In this document: piece after piece, positions 45,690 through 57,335 of the stretch
Layout: the number at the start of each line of letters is the position of its first letter
Numbering within the stretch: position 1 is the stretch's first letter
Assembly (NCBI GenBank): GCA_021234155.1
Contig: JAJEKV010000036.1
Location: 11,857,426-11,921,425 of the forward strand
Source of the DNA: Isoetes taiwanensis
Lineage: Eukaryota > Streptophyta > Lycopodiopsida > Isoetales > Isoetaceae
DNA length: 64,000 nt
Direction of reading: 5' to 3'
Notes under the pieces: model-generated
What the model saw: only the letters and a program-made list of their open reading frames with translations
Databases searched by the model: none
What the model was told of the DNA's origin: nothing
Made by a program: the position numbers and the translations under genes

Positions 45690-46938
45690 AGCCTAGATCC
45701 GTGACACTAGCTACAGAAAGTGTGCTTGATACCTTCATTAGTGAGAATGCAGAGAGCATTCCACATAGAAGCAAAAAAGGAAAGGATGATATAAGGGAGA
45801 ATGTTCGCAAACTTCCTTCCATCCTTAATAAGAAGAGCATACATAAGGAGGTGGGTTTGTGGTGGAAGAATTGAGGAAAGAGTGTAACCTTGCCCCTTTT
45901 TACAATATTTGGAAGAAAGAGTTTCCAGACGTCAAGATAGCAAAAAATACAAAGATTCTCCAAGTGTAACATATGTGTAGTCATCAAGCGTAAATTGGAA
46001 AGAACAAAAGATATAAGGGAGAGGCTTAACCTTTCAATTCAACGGCGGGCACATATGTTGGAACAACGTTCCTGTAGGAGTCAATATTGGCATTGGCGTG
46101 CATTATCACATCGTTCGCCAGAAAGTCACCTCTGCATAATACATGATAAGATGGATCAGGTCAAAACACTCACACCAAGAAGTCACCATCTCGCAAAGTC
46201 TGTTTGGAGAGGAGATCGCTTGAAGAGCAGCTTGACAGGAGCATTGACACATGGTCATGGTGGACGGGCTTATGGCCATTTCTCTCTTGATCTTTGGAAG
46301 GATGACTCAAACTTTCATGTTGGATCACTTTCTAGGATCCTACACTATCTTGAGTTGCCGGAAGAAGACAAGTGTGGTGATTTGTGTGGAAGCGTAAACC
46401 ACTGATTGCAAATTGATGCAAGCCCTAAAAGATACTCGACCATCGCAACATAAGCTAGTGCAGCGGAGACACAAGAGAAGATGCCTTCATCTTCTAGTGC
46501 CTACTTAGAAGGCTTCAATCCTCTTCCTCGAAATCTCTACTTACAGTTGGATAATGCATCGGGTCAAAATAAAAATAGATATGTGTTCTCCTACCTCTCT
46601 TATTTGACATGGCTTAAGGTATTCGATGAGATTCAGTTGGCTTCATGATGGTTGGGCACACTCATGACGATATTGATGCATTGTTTGGGAACTTTTCGAC
46701 GTTAATGAGTTCATCGGATGCTCTAACTTTGCCTTAGTTGCTTTACTTGTTTAGCAAGTGCAATGCAAAGTCTCCTGTTCCATATTTTGTGGATGAATTT
46801 CCAGATTGGGAAGGCTTTGTCAAGGGATATATCCCCGATAAGGGCCAACGCCTAACAGCCATACCGAGCCATTGCTATTCCGATTTAAAATGGATGGGAA
46901 ATGGCCCATTATGCAATATAAGATGCGCCAACCCATAA
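45690..46938 (+). pseudogene. DUF7869-like transposon protein, frameshifted
   Basis: Plus-strand segments in order: SVTLATESVLDTFISENAES; LERTKDIRERLNLSIQRRAH; HLCIIHDKMDQVKTLTPRSH; SLTGALTHGHGGRAYGHFSL; DLWKDDSNFHVGSLSRIL; LYLQLDNASGQNKNRYVFSY; KVFDEIQL; GFMMVGHTHDDIDALFGNFS; PVPYFVDEFPDWEGFVKGYI. This is the architecture of the DUF7869 family: HDKMD, GMLTHGHG, LQLDN...KNRY and VGHTHEDID signatures, whose repeated acidic residues suggest an RNase H-like transposase fold (inference). A missing base near 46,641 separates EIQL from GFMMVGHTHDDID, and other breaks occur near 45,870 and 46,720. Confidence 0.7.
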
Positions 46939-48235
46939 AGAGTGGATTCCAGTAAAATGGAATAAGAATGTGGAAGGAGGATGAAAATGGTGAGCCAACG
47001 TTACCAACAGGGTGCCTAAAAATATCCCTCCAAGGAAGACATTGAAAGATCTCCCCCGGCCGGCGCGACAAAGATCGCAAGTACATAGCATTATGGAATT
47101 CCTTCTGCAAAAATCAGGAAGATAGTGTGTTTGCAACGACAAGTACAAAGCAACTATGGATTCTTTGGAACGAGATTCTTTTGTGTTTGGAAGATGTATC
47201 TCCGTGGCGACCTCAAAATGATAACTTTTGGTTGGCGCATAAGGCAAGAACCTCTACAAGCTGCATTTACTCCAGAGGTCGATGAAGCCGCCGCGGCTTG
47301 TAAGACCTTTGCCTACATATTGTGGGGCCAGATGGGGGCCCCGGTGTTGCCTATGGATGAGTTCGATCCTCATGCACATGTTACTTAAAGGTATGTTTAT
47401 TTTAGTCCGACTCGAGATCGATGAAACTCCAACGTGGTTGGGCTTTACGTAAGAAGATGCCATCCTAGATCCGAGTCTACCAATTATGGTCACATTTATG
47501 TATCATGGTGGATGCCCGCTGGTCGCGGACTATACAAAGTTGCTTAACTAAACGTTGGCGACCCAATCCATCGATCCATCAAGGTATGAGAAGTTAGATG
47601 CCATACATTATGCATGGGATGCAAATGGCAAAAGACCAAGACCTGCTCAGATTCCAAAATACATTGTTGACATGTGGGGACATAGCATTAGCTAAAAGCT
47701 CTCAATCTCAGTCATGTTCTCGATAATCATGTATGTAATTTCTTTTGCTATAATACTTAAGCATTTTGGACAATTAATACGTTGTCTATACATCCTAATT
47801 TATGCTTATACTAACATCCTTACATCTATTATAATAGGTGTTTAATACACATCATTACATCGATGCACACATTATTGATGGCATACATATAATTTAGATG
47901 CACATATTATTGATGGCATTATAGAGTCGATGATTCACTCATCATCAATCCGCTATTGTGATCGTGATTCACTCGTAGGCATGGCGCCTCAGGAACCCAA
48001 AGAAGATGGATCACAACACGAAAGTAAGGCCGGGCAATCACACTCACGACCTTACGCTTTGGATTGTAAGTAAGGATCCAAATTTTAACACCTTTTACGT
48101 ATGCAGCGATTAATATCATTGTAGCTCATGGAGCAAAGAATGGTCTCAAACCGATCATCATAAATATTATAAGCCATGATGGGAGATGAATGACTTAACG
48201 AATGGAGCTGCTTTTATAGTCGTTATAGAATTATT
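46939..48235. other. Transposon 3' region, little recognised
   Basis: A plus frame at 47,125-47,388 and a stretch reading YEKLDAIHYAWDANGKRPRP near 47,590 look like remnants of the same gene's end. 47,700-48,235 is AT-rich, with ATTATTGATGGCAT repeated twice (47,870; 47,905). Confidence 0.35.
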
Positions 48236-48352
48236 GGTATAATACTTCAGCATTATTGGTATTATACGTGAGCATTATTGGTATTATACGTCAGCATTAT
48301 TGGTATTATACTTCAACATTATTGGTATTATACTTCAACATTATTGGATTCA
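48236..48352. repeat. ~25-30-bp tandem repeat (ATTATTGGTATTATAC)
   Basis: Five units of GCATTATTGGTATTATAC(G/T)T(C/G)A, degenerating at the right end. Confidence 0.9.
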
Positions 48353-48399
48353 GAGCTATAAATTCTTTTACCTTGTTTTCACTTCTCACTTTTCATCCT

Positions 48400-48905
48400 T
48401 GCTTCTTGCTCCTTCATATTCCTTGTTCCTTGATCTTCTTGCTACTTGATCTTCCTTGTTCCTTGATCTTCTTGCTACTTGATCTTCCTTGTTCATTGCT
48501 TATGGCTACTTGATCTTGATCCTTGTTCCTTGCTACTTCATTCCCGTGCTCCTTCCTACTTGATCTTGTTCCTTGCTCTTGATCTTGCTACCGCTACTTG
48601 ATCTTGATCCTTGTTCCTTGCTACTTCATTCCCGAGTGCTCCTTCCTACTTGATCTTGTTCCTTGCTCTTGATCTTGCTACTTGATCTTGTTCCTTGCTA
48701 CTTGATCTTGATCCTTGCTTCTTGCTCCTTGATCTTCCTTGTTCCTTGATCTTCTTGCTACTTGATCTTCCTTGTTCATTGCATCTTGCTACTTGATCTT
48801 GATCCTTGTTCCTTGCTACTTCATTCCCGTGCTCCCTGCTACTTGATCTTGTTGCTTGCTCTTGAACTTGCTACTTGCTCTGCTCCGTGTTCCTTGCTCC
48901 GTCGG
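48400..48905. repeat. Minisatellite of CTTGCTACTTGATCTTG-type units
   Basis: About 500 bp made of CTTGATCTT, CTTGCTACTT, CCTTGTTCCTTG and CATTCCCGTGCTCC words in higher-order repeats of about 100 bp. Copies differ by small indels (for example CCCGTGCTCC and CCCGAGTGCTCC). Confidence 0.9.
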
Positions 48906-48931
48906 TGATCCTTGCTTGCTTTTTTAAATGA

Positions 48932-49216
48932 TTGGACCCAATCCTCCCCGGGCTACTCGGAAGGCACGCAAGCATGCCCTGCATTCTCAGGCGGCCTGGA
49001 ATGGATGAGCTATGGGACCATTTCTTGGAGTGGAGGTTGCGCCACAGTCCCACCAAGGAGCTTACAATGGAGTTGATCAACTTCATTCTGGAGCGATTTG
49101 ATTGTGGTCATGAGCCACTGATGGAAATTAATCCATCTGAATGTTATAGGAGACTTGCAATGAGGGGAATGCTTGAACCCCCTCCTTATCCGGACGAGAT
49201 GCTACAAAGCAATTGA
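48932..49216 (+). CDS. Hypothetical 94-residue frame
   Basis: MDPILPGLLGRHASMPCILR, then MDELWDHFLEWRLRHSPTKE, ELINFILERFDCGHEPLMEI and SECYRRLAMRGMLEPPPYPD. Amino-acid composition looks coding. It starts directly after the minisatellite. No family recognised. Following frames to 49,618 are doubtful. Confidence 0.35.
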   Translation: MDPILPGLLGRHASMPCILRRPGMDELWDHFLEWRLRHSPTKELTMELINFILERFDCGHEPLMEINPSECYRRLAMRGMLEPPPYPDEMLQSN

Positions 49217-49614
49217 GGCCTCTTCTTCGTCTTTGGATATTTAGCACACTCTCGGATGCATACATATCGAGTTCATTCATGAAATTTCTAAGGGACAGAT
49301 GTATGGCCTTATTAGGGTGTACTACAATGAGTACAACGGTTTTGTGGAGTTGGGTCCGCTCTTCTTCCGTGAGTATTATCCTGTGGAATTACTTTTTCTA
49401 ATGACTAGGTACCCCATATGGTGGGAAGAATCAGCATGGGATGGCGTGAGCTCTTGACTCCTAACCCGACATCGTGGGTTAGACCTCGCAGCGAAGGGAA
49501 AGGGAAGGGGAAGGGGTTAGGAACTTGGGGAAGGTTACTAGGGACATACATAGTTCATACTTTGGTCTCTATTGTGTTTGGAAGTTGGTATATGATACCG
49601 TGTTATTATGTTCT

Positions 49615-51588
49615 CTAAATATTCATGTATGTATGATACACTGCATCTTGACGCGTGTATAGAACCCCCAGATAAGGTCTATGATACGTGGTAATCGCAT
49701 TAACGTGTATACAACCCCCCAAGATAAGGTCTATACAACCCCCATAATAAAAAAATTCCAGTTTACTAAAAATTTTCCCATTATAATGAAATTGTGCTTC
49801 ATTGGAGGATGGTACAATAACTTGAAGTTTCCAATCATCAACATAGTGCTTGTTCACACAACTGTCCCACATGCCATCCAAGCATGAAAGTTCCCTCGTG
49901 TGCAACTGCAATGGAGATTCAGGATTGAATGCATGTACACAATGGATCTGCCTAGTGTCCAAAATCCTTTCTGCACCCCATGCTTTCTTTCTATCTATAT
50001 CCTCCACCTTGACTTCCCAAAAGAACCTTTTTATATTCTTCCTCTTACTGGTTTCAGATGTGTTCATCCACTCAGATGTTCCACAAGTAAACATCTCTTC
50101 GGCAACTTCTACCACTTCATGAGCATTACCCAATTTTATGCGGCTGTATTTTAATTGCAGTTGTCTTAACCATCTCTTCAACGTGTTCACCTTTCCCGTG
50201 GTTAGAACCAAAAAAATTCCACATCATATAGACATCAGTGTCGTTTGTGTACCTAGCCACAAAGTAAAATGGTCTAGAAGCCTTGAATTGAGATGCTGCA
50301 CCATTTGAAAACACATAATGTCTCTTTGGCACCCTTTCTTTCTGCTCCAGATATTTGTGGTGCTTCATGAAGCAGTGTTGCACGAACAACGTATCGTGTT
50401 CCCTATCATCTGATACATAGTAATGTGTTTCCTTGATAATCTCATCTGCCACTGAGTCGTACTGATATGTTATTTGAACCAAAATGGTAATCTGGTTATT
50501 GACCCAGCGCATCGACTGCACCTCCTCTTGTTTCTTGAATGTATAGTTCTCTGCAAAATCCACTACCGAGAGACATGCATCTGCTGAGAGATTCTCCAGA
50601 AGCTCCTTAAACTATTTTGCCTGCCATTGGTACCTGAAATTATGCAGTGGAAAGATTTTTAGACGCTCTTTCAGTTTATCTAGAAGCTCCTTGGGTTCTG
50701 TCTCATTGTACTGATGAGTCAGTCTCCTACCGTAACTTCGAGGCGTTGTCTTTTCATAGTCAATGTACTCCCATTTCACTTTCCTACTGCCACTTCCTTC
50801 CATGGGACAGGTCTGAAACTTCTTGATTCCACACAACTCACAATTTCCAAGGATGCACGCCTTCTTGTGAAACTCATCTAATTCACTCTTTGGACACAAT
50901 ATAGATCTCCACAAGCTTCCTGTACTTGCAATTTTATGCTGGTGTGCCCTGCATTGACCAAGTTCATGTGATCTACAAACATCGCAGGTGCAAGTGCAAT
51001 TCTTCGGATGTTTGGTTCTCTTTTGTGTGAAATAGGTCCACCTTTCCATAGTCTTATCCTTACCATGAACTTCTTGATAATCAGCAATGAAATCTTCCTT
51101 TAATTCCTGATATGTCATGGTATCTGGCTGAGTTTGTGCCCATTCCTCCTTTGAATCTTACAAAGAACTATGAAACCAAAGCAAATAATCACCTGTAGGT
51201 AACTTACATCTTTGGCAATACCTCTCAAACTTCACAATATGCTTCAAAGGATCCCGATCTGCGAGCATCAAACTTTGGAATCCCCATTGTCACGAAAACC
51301 CCATACCATAGGTGGTAATACTGACCATCTACGCCTCTTCTTAGGTTTCTTGAAATTGAAAAAACGAAATGGAATCTCCCTTCAATTTGAAAACGAAATT
51401 GGATTACCTTCTAGATCGGTAAATGGAATCAAAACCTCCTGGATCTGAGAAGTAGACCCCAGATCTGCTCCCAAATCTGAAAACGAAATTGAATCTTGAT
51501 GCAATTTTGAGCCCAAAGATTGACTCACCGGTCCCCTTCTTGTTACGATAGAGCTTGGTGGGATATCCTTCTTACTTCTCTTGGGCAT
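49615..51588 (-). pseudogene. DFAEN...NGAASQFK...HGKG family protein (transposase-like), N-terminal and core part
   Basis: Minus strand. A possible first exon from ATG 51,588 reads MPKRSKKDIPPSSIVTRRGP. Then come KFERYCQRCKLPTGDYLLWF and a Cys-rich section (NCTCTCDVCRSHELGQC; ACILGNCELCGIKKFQTCP). The core starts at 50,563: MDFAENYTFKKQEEVQSMRW, SDDREHDTLFVQHCFMKHH, YVFSNGAASQFKASRPFYF, MWNFFGSNHGKGEH, and after a frame change near 50,128 NAHEVVEVAEEMF and FFWEVKVEDIDRKKAWGAER. I know this order (DFAEN, HDTxxV, SDGAASQFK, FFxxxHGKGxxDG) from many uncharacterised animal and non-seed-plant proteins with transposon-like copy number. Here the Asp of SDGA is Asn. The C-terminus appears to be at 37.7-38.7 kb. 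Confidence 0.7.
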
Positions 51589-51924
51589 AAAACTATGCTC
51601 CCCTTGTCAAATTTTACTCCACAAATCAATTACAGCAAAATTCCCTTCTCACAAGAAATTGCTCCTTTCACAATGGTGTCGTTCTTTACCAACGATCACC
51701 AAATACCAATGGTAACAACTCCTTTTTCAATGGAAATTCTTGCCGATCAATGGTCTGTCGAGCACCGTGGTCGCCAAATTGTTAGAGCCTGAACTCTAAC
51801 CTTGCAAGAAGGATGAAAAACCCAACAATCCAAGCTCAATCTATCAGATCAAGGCAATGCACAACACAAAGATTCACCATCTCCATAGCTATATCAAGCA
51901 AAATAATCTCTCTCAATACAAAGT
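51589..51924. other. Upstream region of the DFAEN gene with a perfect short hairpin
   Basis: Contains GTTAGAG-CCTGAA-CTCTAAC (51,781-51,800), a 7-bp perfect stem with a 6-nt loop. On the minus strand this is followed by AATTTGGCGACCACGGTGC, wording reminiscent of retroelement primer regions. No gene is seen. Confidence 0.4.
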
Positions 51925-52335
51925 CAGCTGGCAGCATATATTGAAGAGCAAGAAAGGAAGGAAAAAGCCCTGAATCTTAGAATCATAGGGCTGTCGGAAG
52001 AGGCTGAAGAGAAAACCACTGAAGCAATGAGGTCTTTTTGCAGACAAGAGCTCCAAATAGATGAGGCTGGTATTGTGGAAGCATTTCGGGTTGGGAAGCC
52101 TAACAACAGGGATAGACATATCATAGTAAAGTTTCGATCCAGGGAAGATAAAATCAATGTGTTAAAGAAGAAATCCGTGTTGAAAGGGAAAAAAATATGG
52201 ATAAATGACGATCTTACTAGGCTTCAGCTGCAAGAGTATAAAGAGCAGGTGCAGGTATTTTGGGAAGCTAAGCAAGATGGTAAAAAAGTTTTTTGGCGTC
52301 GTGGGAAGGTGGTAATTGAACAGGAGGCTGCATAG
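51925..52335 (+). pseudogene. LINE ORF1 C-terminal part (L1 ORF1p-like)
   Basis: LRIIGLSEEAEEKTTEAMRS, IVEAFRVGKPNNRDRHIIVK, FRSREDKINVLKKKSVLKG and IWINDDLTRLQLQEYKEQ follow the L1 ORF1p RRM and C-terminal domain pattern (RxGKP..RPIIVKF....R...L...K.LKG..I.I..DLT...). The protein binds LINE RNA. The N-terminus is cut off by the 5' truncation. Stop 52,333-52,335. Confidence 0.75.
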
Positions 52336-52356
52336 GAATTCGACACCACCAGGATT

Positions 52357-54309
52357 ATGTGTTGGAATATCAACAGTTTGAATGCAACTAAAGTGAATAT
52401 GATGGGAGATATTTTGGAACAAGTAGATTTAGTTTTCTTTTTAGAGACATGTGAGAGTGAAGAACGCGGGGCTTTGGACATTGCAGGTTTCGATTTGGTA
52501 CATTCTGTGTGGAATTACAAACATTGGAGGCTGAAGGGTCATGGTGGCATTGCATGCTATGTGAGGCAGAAAATGAAACACTTGGTAAAGTTAGTGCAGG
52601 GGCATGGATCTAAACAACATATATGGGTCGAAATAGCTGGGCATAGAGGAAGGGTCTTTATAGCAGGATGTTATTTCCCACCACGCGAATCCCCGGTCTA
52701 CAATGGTGGAGTGCTTGATAGGGATGATCCCTTTTTTGAATTGGAACAAGATGTTCTTAAATTATTGTCTCAGGGGAAAACACTCCTTATGGGAGACTTT
52801 AATGGGCGTGTTGGGAATAGGCAGGCAGCAATTGCAAGTACAGAAGGAGCACCTATATGGATGGAGATGATTGATACAAACGAATTAATGCAAAGCGGCT
52901 GGAATATTAGAGTTTCTGCCGATGGAATAAGGTGGCCTACCCCTCAAGGTAATCATCTTCTCAGTATGTGCACAGGATTAGATATGGTAATATATAATGG
53001 TGTACATAGATATCCAAATACAGGGAAGCTCACATGTAGAGGGGCCAGTGTGGTCGATCTAGTAATAGCAAGACCACAGTTTATGGAGCAGATTGTAGAT
53101 TTTATGATTGGGGATGAAAGACCTGAATCTGATCATGTGCCCATTGTTATCTCTTTACGAGTTAGCAAATATGAGATTTTTAAAAAAGTTGCTAATGATG
53201 GCCCAAAAAAAATTATCATGCGTTTTAATAAGGCTGATAAATATAAATCCATATGTGAAGCGAAAGCAGCAAGCATAGTCTGGCCTAATAAGGCGGAGAA
53301 CATTAGTGCATTGCTTAGTACTATGGTACTGGAGGCTGCCAATAAATACTATGTATCTCATAGAAAGTTGAAAGGCCTGCCATGTAATAGCTGGTTTGAT
53401 GATGAATGTAAGATGAAAAGACAGGAGTTTAAAACAGCAAAAGGGGATGATAAAAAGTTGGTTAAGAAAGAATACATGAAAATGGTGAAATCAAAGAAGA
53501 AGAAATTTCTATATGAAAAGCACTTGCAAATGATGGGTGAGCTGCTTCAGGAGCCTAAGAGATTTTGGAATCGAATCAAACCGAAACTAAAACACTGTGC
53601 TGTGTTAGGGAGAGAAGAATTACTAGATTATATATCTAGATTGTATCACATCCCAGGTATTGAGGACAATGTGTTAGTGCATTATATGACTGATGGGGGT
53701 TGGGAGTTCACGTTGGAGGATGTACAAGAAGGTTTGCAAACATTAGCAAATGGGAAAGCTGCAGACACATTGGGGTTAGTAGCAGAGATGTTTAAATGGG
53801 CAGGTTCGCAAACTCATGAGATTCTTTGGAAATTAATGAACGCAGTCTTGAGGGAGGGCTTTCCACACAGTTGGCAAGTAAACAGAGTTATTCCTTTGCA
53901 CAAATTGGGGGATGAAAAAGATCCAAACAATTACAGAATGATAATGATTAGCAATTTGTATGCCAAACTATATGCCACTATGGTAAACAGGAAGATTAGT
54001 GAATGGGCTGAAGAGAACAATGCTAGGGCAATGGGGCAAGCAGGATTCAGGCCTAAAAGATCAACGACAGACCATCTGATCACTCTGCGTGCTTTGATAG
54101 ACTCTGTCATAGGAACTAGAAAACCATTGTATGCACTTTTTGTGGATTTTACAAAAGCATTTGACACCGCATTAATGTGGGGAATCTTTGGGGAGCGGAT
54201 GGAGATGCTTGGGTTACAGGGGATTTTGAAAATGCCGTCAAGATGCTATATGAAAAGGTTTTGGTACAGCTTTCATTCCCTTATTGTGGGGTGGGCTCAG
54301 ATGAGGTAA
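52357..54309 (+). pseudogene. LINE ORF2, endonuclease and N-terminal RT
   Basis: The EEP endonuclease is complete: CWNINSLNATK, VDLVFFLETCES, GGIACYVR, LLMGDFNGRVGN and SDHVPIVISL carry the Asn, Glu, Asp/Asn and Asp-His catalytic residues. The RT begins with GKAADTLGLVAEMFKW, RVIPLHKLGDEKDPNNYRMI, QAGFRPKRSTTDHLITL and motif A FVDFTKAFD. Near 54,222 the frame shifts, and the correct continuation (NAVKMLYEKVLVQLSF) is found in the next frame. Confidence 0.9.
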
Positions 54310-55694
54310 GCAGTAATATGGGGGTTAAACAGGGCTGCCCCATGTCCCCTACTTTGTTTGGATTATTTATAGACTAGCTTGAAGATTGGGTAGAACAGCT
54401 TGGTGGAGATGGTATGGGCCTAGGATGCTATACATTGCGCATGTTGTTGTATGCAGATGATATAGTTATTTTATCCAGGTCGGTGGCAGGCATGCAGAAG
54501 CATTTGGATGCTTTGTCTCTCTTTTGTGACAATAAGGGCATGAAGGTGAATTTGGCTAAAACTAAATTGATTGTCTTTGGGGCACTTAAGGTTGGACATC
54601 TTAAATTTCTATACAAAGGAGAACAGGTAGATATCGTGGATTCATATAAATATTTGGGTATTCAAGTGGATAAAACTCCAAATTGGAATCAGGCTGTAGA
54701 TCAAAGAGTAAATGGTGGGTTGAAGGCTTTATACAGTATGCAACGCAGAAGTGCAAATGCTGATATTTGGAATTTTGAATTAAAGAGAATGCTATATAAA
54801 GTACTTGTACAAACTGTTGTTCTATATGGTTGTGAGATGTGGGCACCTGGGTTAGCAGAAGAAACCTGGAAAAAAGTCGAAAAGGTTCAGAAGAAATTTT
54901 TCAGAACAGAGTTAGGGGTTAAGGCACAAACTCCATATGATATGATGCTGGCAGAATGTGGCATGATGCCTCTAGAGGTAGAGGCACTATGTAGAACACT
55001 TGAATATGTTTGTAAAGTGCAAATGGATATGCATGAGGAAAGCTTGCCTAGGATTGCCATGGATGCAACGAGGTCCAAAGGATGGTACTTGGATGTTCAG
55101 GTTTGGATGAAAAAATGGGGATTGGAATGTAATGATTTACATAACCAGCGTGGTGATATTAGGGCCTGGGTACAGGAACATGTGATTATGAGATCGTGGT
55201 GTGTTCCAGAAGTGAAGAAAACATACTATAAACAGTTTATTAATCCTTCTCTTCAACAGCCAGGATATTTGAGTGAAGGGATATCAGTGAAGTGTAGGCA
55301 TGCTATTAGTAGAATAAGGCTCAGCTCACATAGATTGGGAGTGGAAGTGGGTAGATGGAGCAACATACCTCATGAGCTTAGGCTATGTAGGCTATGCGCT
55401 ATGGGAGAAATTGAAGATGAGGAACATGTTCTCTTGCGCTGTCCACAGTATGCAAGTCTTCGCAGCAAGTACCACATTAATTGTAATGATTTGGTTGCAT
55501 TCTTTGGTCTCTCAGGAAAAATCACAGGCCATTTTATAATTGAAATGGTGGAACACAGGAATAATGTGCTAAAGGTTATTGATGGCGATAAGAATGTGGG
55601 AGATGAGGGGGAGAGCTCTGGTGCATTTCTTTCTGAAGATGCATTAGAGGATATTTTTTATAATGTTGAATGTACAGATCTGAACGTCTCATAG
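54222..55694 (+). pseudogene. LINE ORF2, catalytic RT core and C-terminus
   Basis: Continues with motif B VKQGCPMSPTLFGLFID, then an in-frame TAG at about 54,375. Then LEDWVEQLGG and motif C LLYADDIVILS with the catalytic Asp pair. Further on come DSYKYLGIQVD, VLYGCEMWAPG and the zinc-binding CRLCAMGEIEDEEHVLLRCP (C-x2-C...H-x4-C) typical of plant LINE C-termini. Ends at TAG 55,692. Confidence 0.9.
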
Positions 55695-55760
55695 ACCTGG
55701 TGGTCTGCAGACGTATTATCTATATATTTCATTTCATTTCATTTCTCTCTCTCTCTGCTC

Positions 55761-55937
55761 AGATAATACAATCCTCATGATAATCCCCCTGCACACCATA
55801 ATGCATACGTGCAAATATTCTGCACGCGTGCATGTGCGTATCTCCCTCCATATACGGTATATAATCTCTTATACCACCTCAATAGTGGTGAGTGTGGTGA
55901 GTGGTGACGAGTGTGGTGACGAGTGACTACCCCAACA
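55761..55937. other. Short spacer
   Basis: Contains a GTGGTGAGTGTGGTGA-type tandem (55,886-55,925). No gene. Confidence 0.5.
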
Positions 55938-57335
55938 ATCATATTTATAGATTTTAATTATATAAGCTTATCTTTAAATCAAAACTATAATAGTTATCAA
56001 AGAATAAAATTGTTTTCAAAACTAATTTTCACTTGAATCTATTTAGAATTAGACATTTCAAGAACATAAAATTTCAATTTTAAGTGATTCAACAAATTTA
56101 AAATCTGGCAATCATGATAATTTCTAAATGAAATCTGATGGTTTGATAAGCGATTGACTTAAAACTATTACAACAATTTCACAATTTACAAATGTTTTTA
56201 TTTTTTGAAAATACTTTAAAAAAGTATTAAGTTGAATTTATTATTGATTAGTTTTCAATATATTTTATTTCATTAACAATAAACTATTCAATAGTTATTA
56301 GTATTCAATTTCAATCTAAAATTATCTTCTTAAAATATGTTAAAAAAGTAATATTTTAATCACAGAGTTTATGAGAATTTAATTCTAAATTGATTAAAGT
56401 GAATACTGGTTCAGAAAGCAATTATATACTTTAAATTTTGTCATACTTTTAATTTAAAGAATAAATTGAACAAATTATTAAAATAAAAAAAGTTAAAAAT
56501 ATATATAATCTTATCATGACATCCTTGAAGCACATCTATTAGATTTGAATAAGTTTAAATTTTGCTAAATATATCATCTCTTGTTTGCCATTTCTTTCTA
56601 ATTAGAGTTACGACTGTCTGCAAATAAGTGTCACTTGAATTTCAATTCAAATTTGTTGGTCAATAGAACTATCACTCGAAAAGAACCTTTAGGAAGTATC
56701 TCTTCATTTTATTGATGTTTTGGTAGGACCTAGAAATACCCACCTGAAACTTACTTTAGATACAGGGACTTCGATAACATGGATAGCTATCAAGTAAACT
56801 GCAATTCAATCTTCTACCAAGATCTATTAAACTATACAGGTCCCTCTTGCGCAGCTGATGTGGATGTCAAGCTAGTATAGACTATGCAGATAAAAAGAGT
56901 GTGAAGATCATATTGATCAAAGACACACTAACATTTGATTATTCAGAGGATTCATCATTTGCTACTTTTGGCCATGGGATTAGTTCTAATGTAGAAAGAG
57001 ATGACGATGAAGTATTAGGAATGGGACAAGACTTGTCATTATCAATTGCAAAATAGCTCGGTTTCAGTGGGATGTTTTCATATTGCCTTTCAAATTTTAT
57101 AATTTTGATTATATGAGCCCTAATGGCTTCATGATCTGACTTGTTTTGGTTGTTAATAGATTTATTACAGGTTGACTCTAGCTCGGCTTTGATCATTTCT
57201 CCCATGGCACTTTGGATTTTGTAGATTATTATATCCCTCTATAATATATTCAAAAAAACTTAGACTTATTCTGATTTGATAGATAACACTTCAAGGATAC
57301 CATTAAAGAATATATGTATTATTTTCTTGATTGTT
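55938..57335. repeat. AT-rich tandem unit 1 (1,398 bp)
   Basis: Starts ATCATATTTATAGATTTTAA and repeats at 57,336 and 58,698 with high identity and a few indels. Contains an aspartic protease fragment at its right side. Unit 1 alone carries about 70 bp near 57,175-57,235 that unit 2 lacks. Confidence 0.9.
56721..57117 (+). pseudogene. Nepenthesin-like A1 aspartic protease fragment, copy 1
   Basis: The plus strand reads VGPRNTHLKLTLDTGTSITW, the first active-site region of plant nepenthesin-type proteases (LxLDTGSDxTWxxC). Later, in shifted frames, come KDTLTFDYSEDSSFATFGHG and GMGQDLSLSIAK, then a stop, then LGFSGMFSY. These match the ETLTF...FGCG...GLGRGPLSLxxQLG..KFSYCL region. Frames change at least twice, and the disulfide Cys positions are partly lost. 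The second catalytic Asp domain is absent. These are secreted or vacuolar proteases in plants. Decayed fragment. Confidence 0.65.

Larger units (their letters stand above)
51925..55760 (+). mobile_element. L1-type LINE, 5'-truncated
   Basis: Carries the end of ORF1, then ORF2 with endonuclease, reverse transcriptase and C-terminal zinc motif. It ends in a tail of (ATTTC)n and (CT)n at about 55,727-55,757. The 5' end begins inside ORF1 (LAAYIEEQERKEKALNLRII), so truncation during insertion is likely. I could not identify a target-site duplication. ORF2 has one frameshift and one stop, so the element is inactive but young-looking. Confidence 0.85.

Noticed and set aside
45995-46405. Ordinary host gene with a complete plus frame
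   Set aside because: Its motifs (HDKMD, LTGALTHGHG) match the DUF7869 transposon-type family, and neighbouring parts are in other frames.
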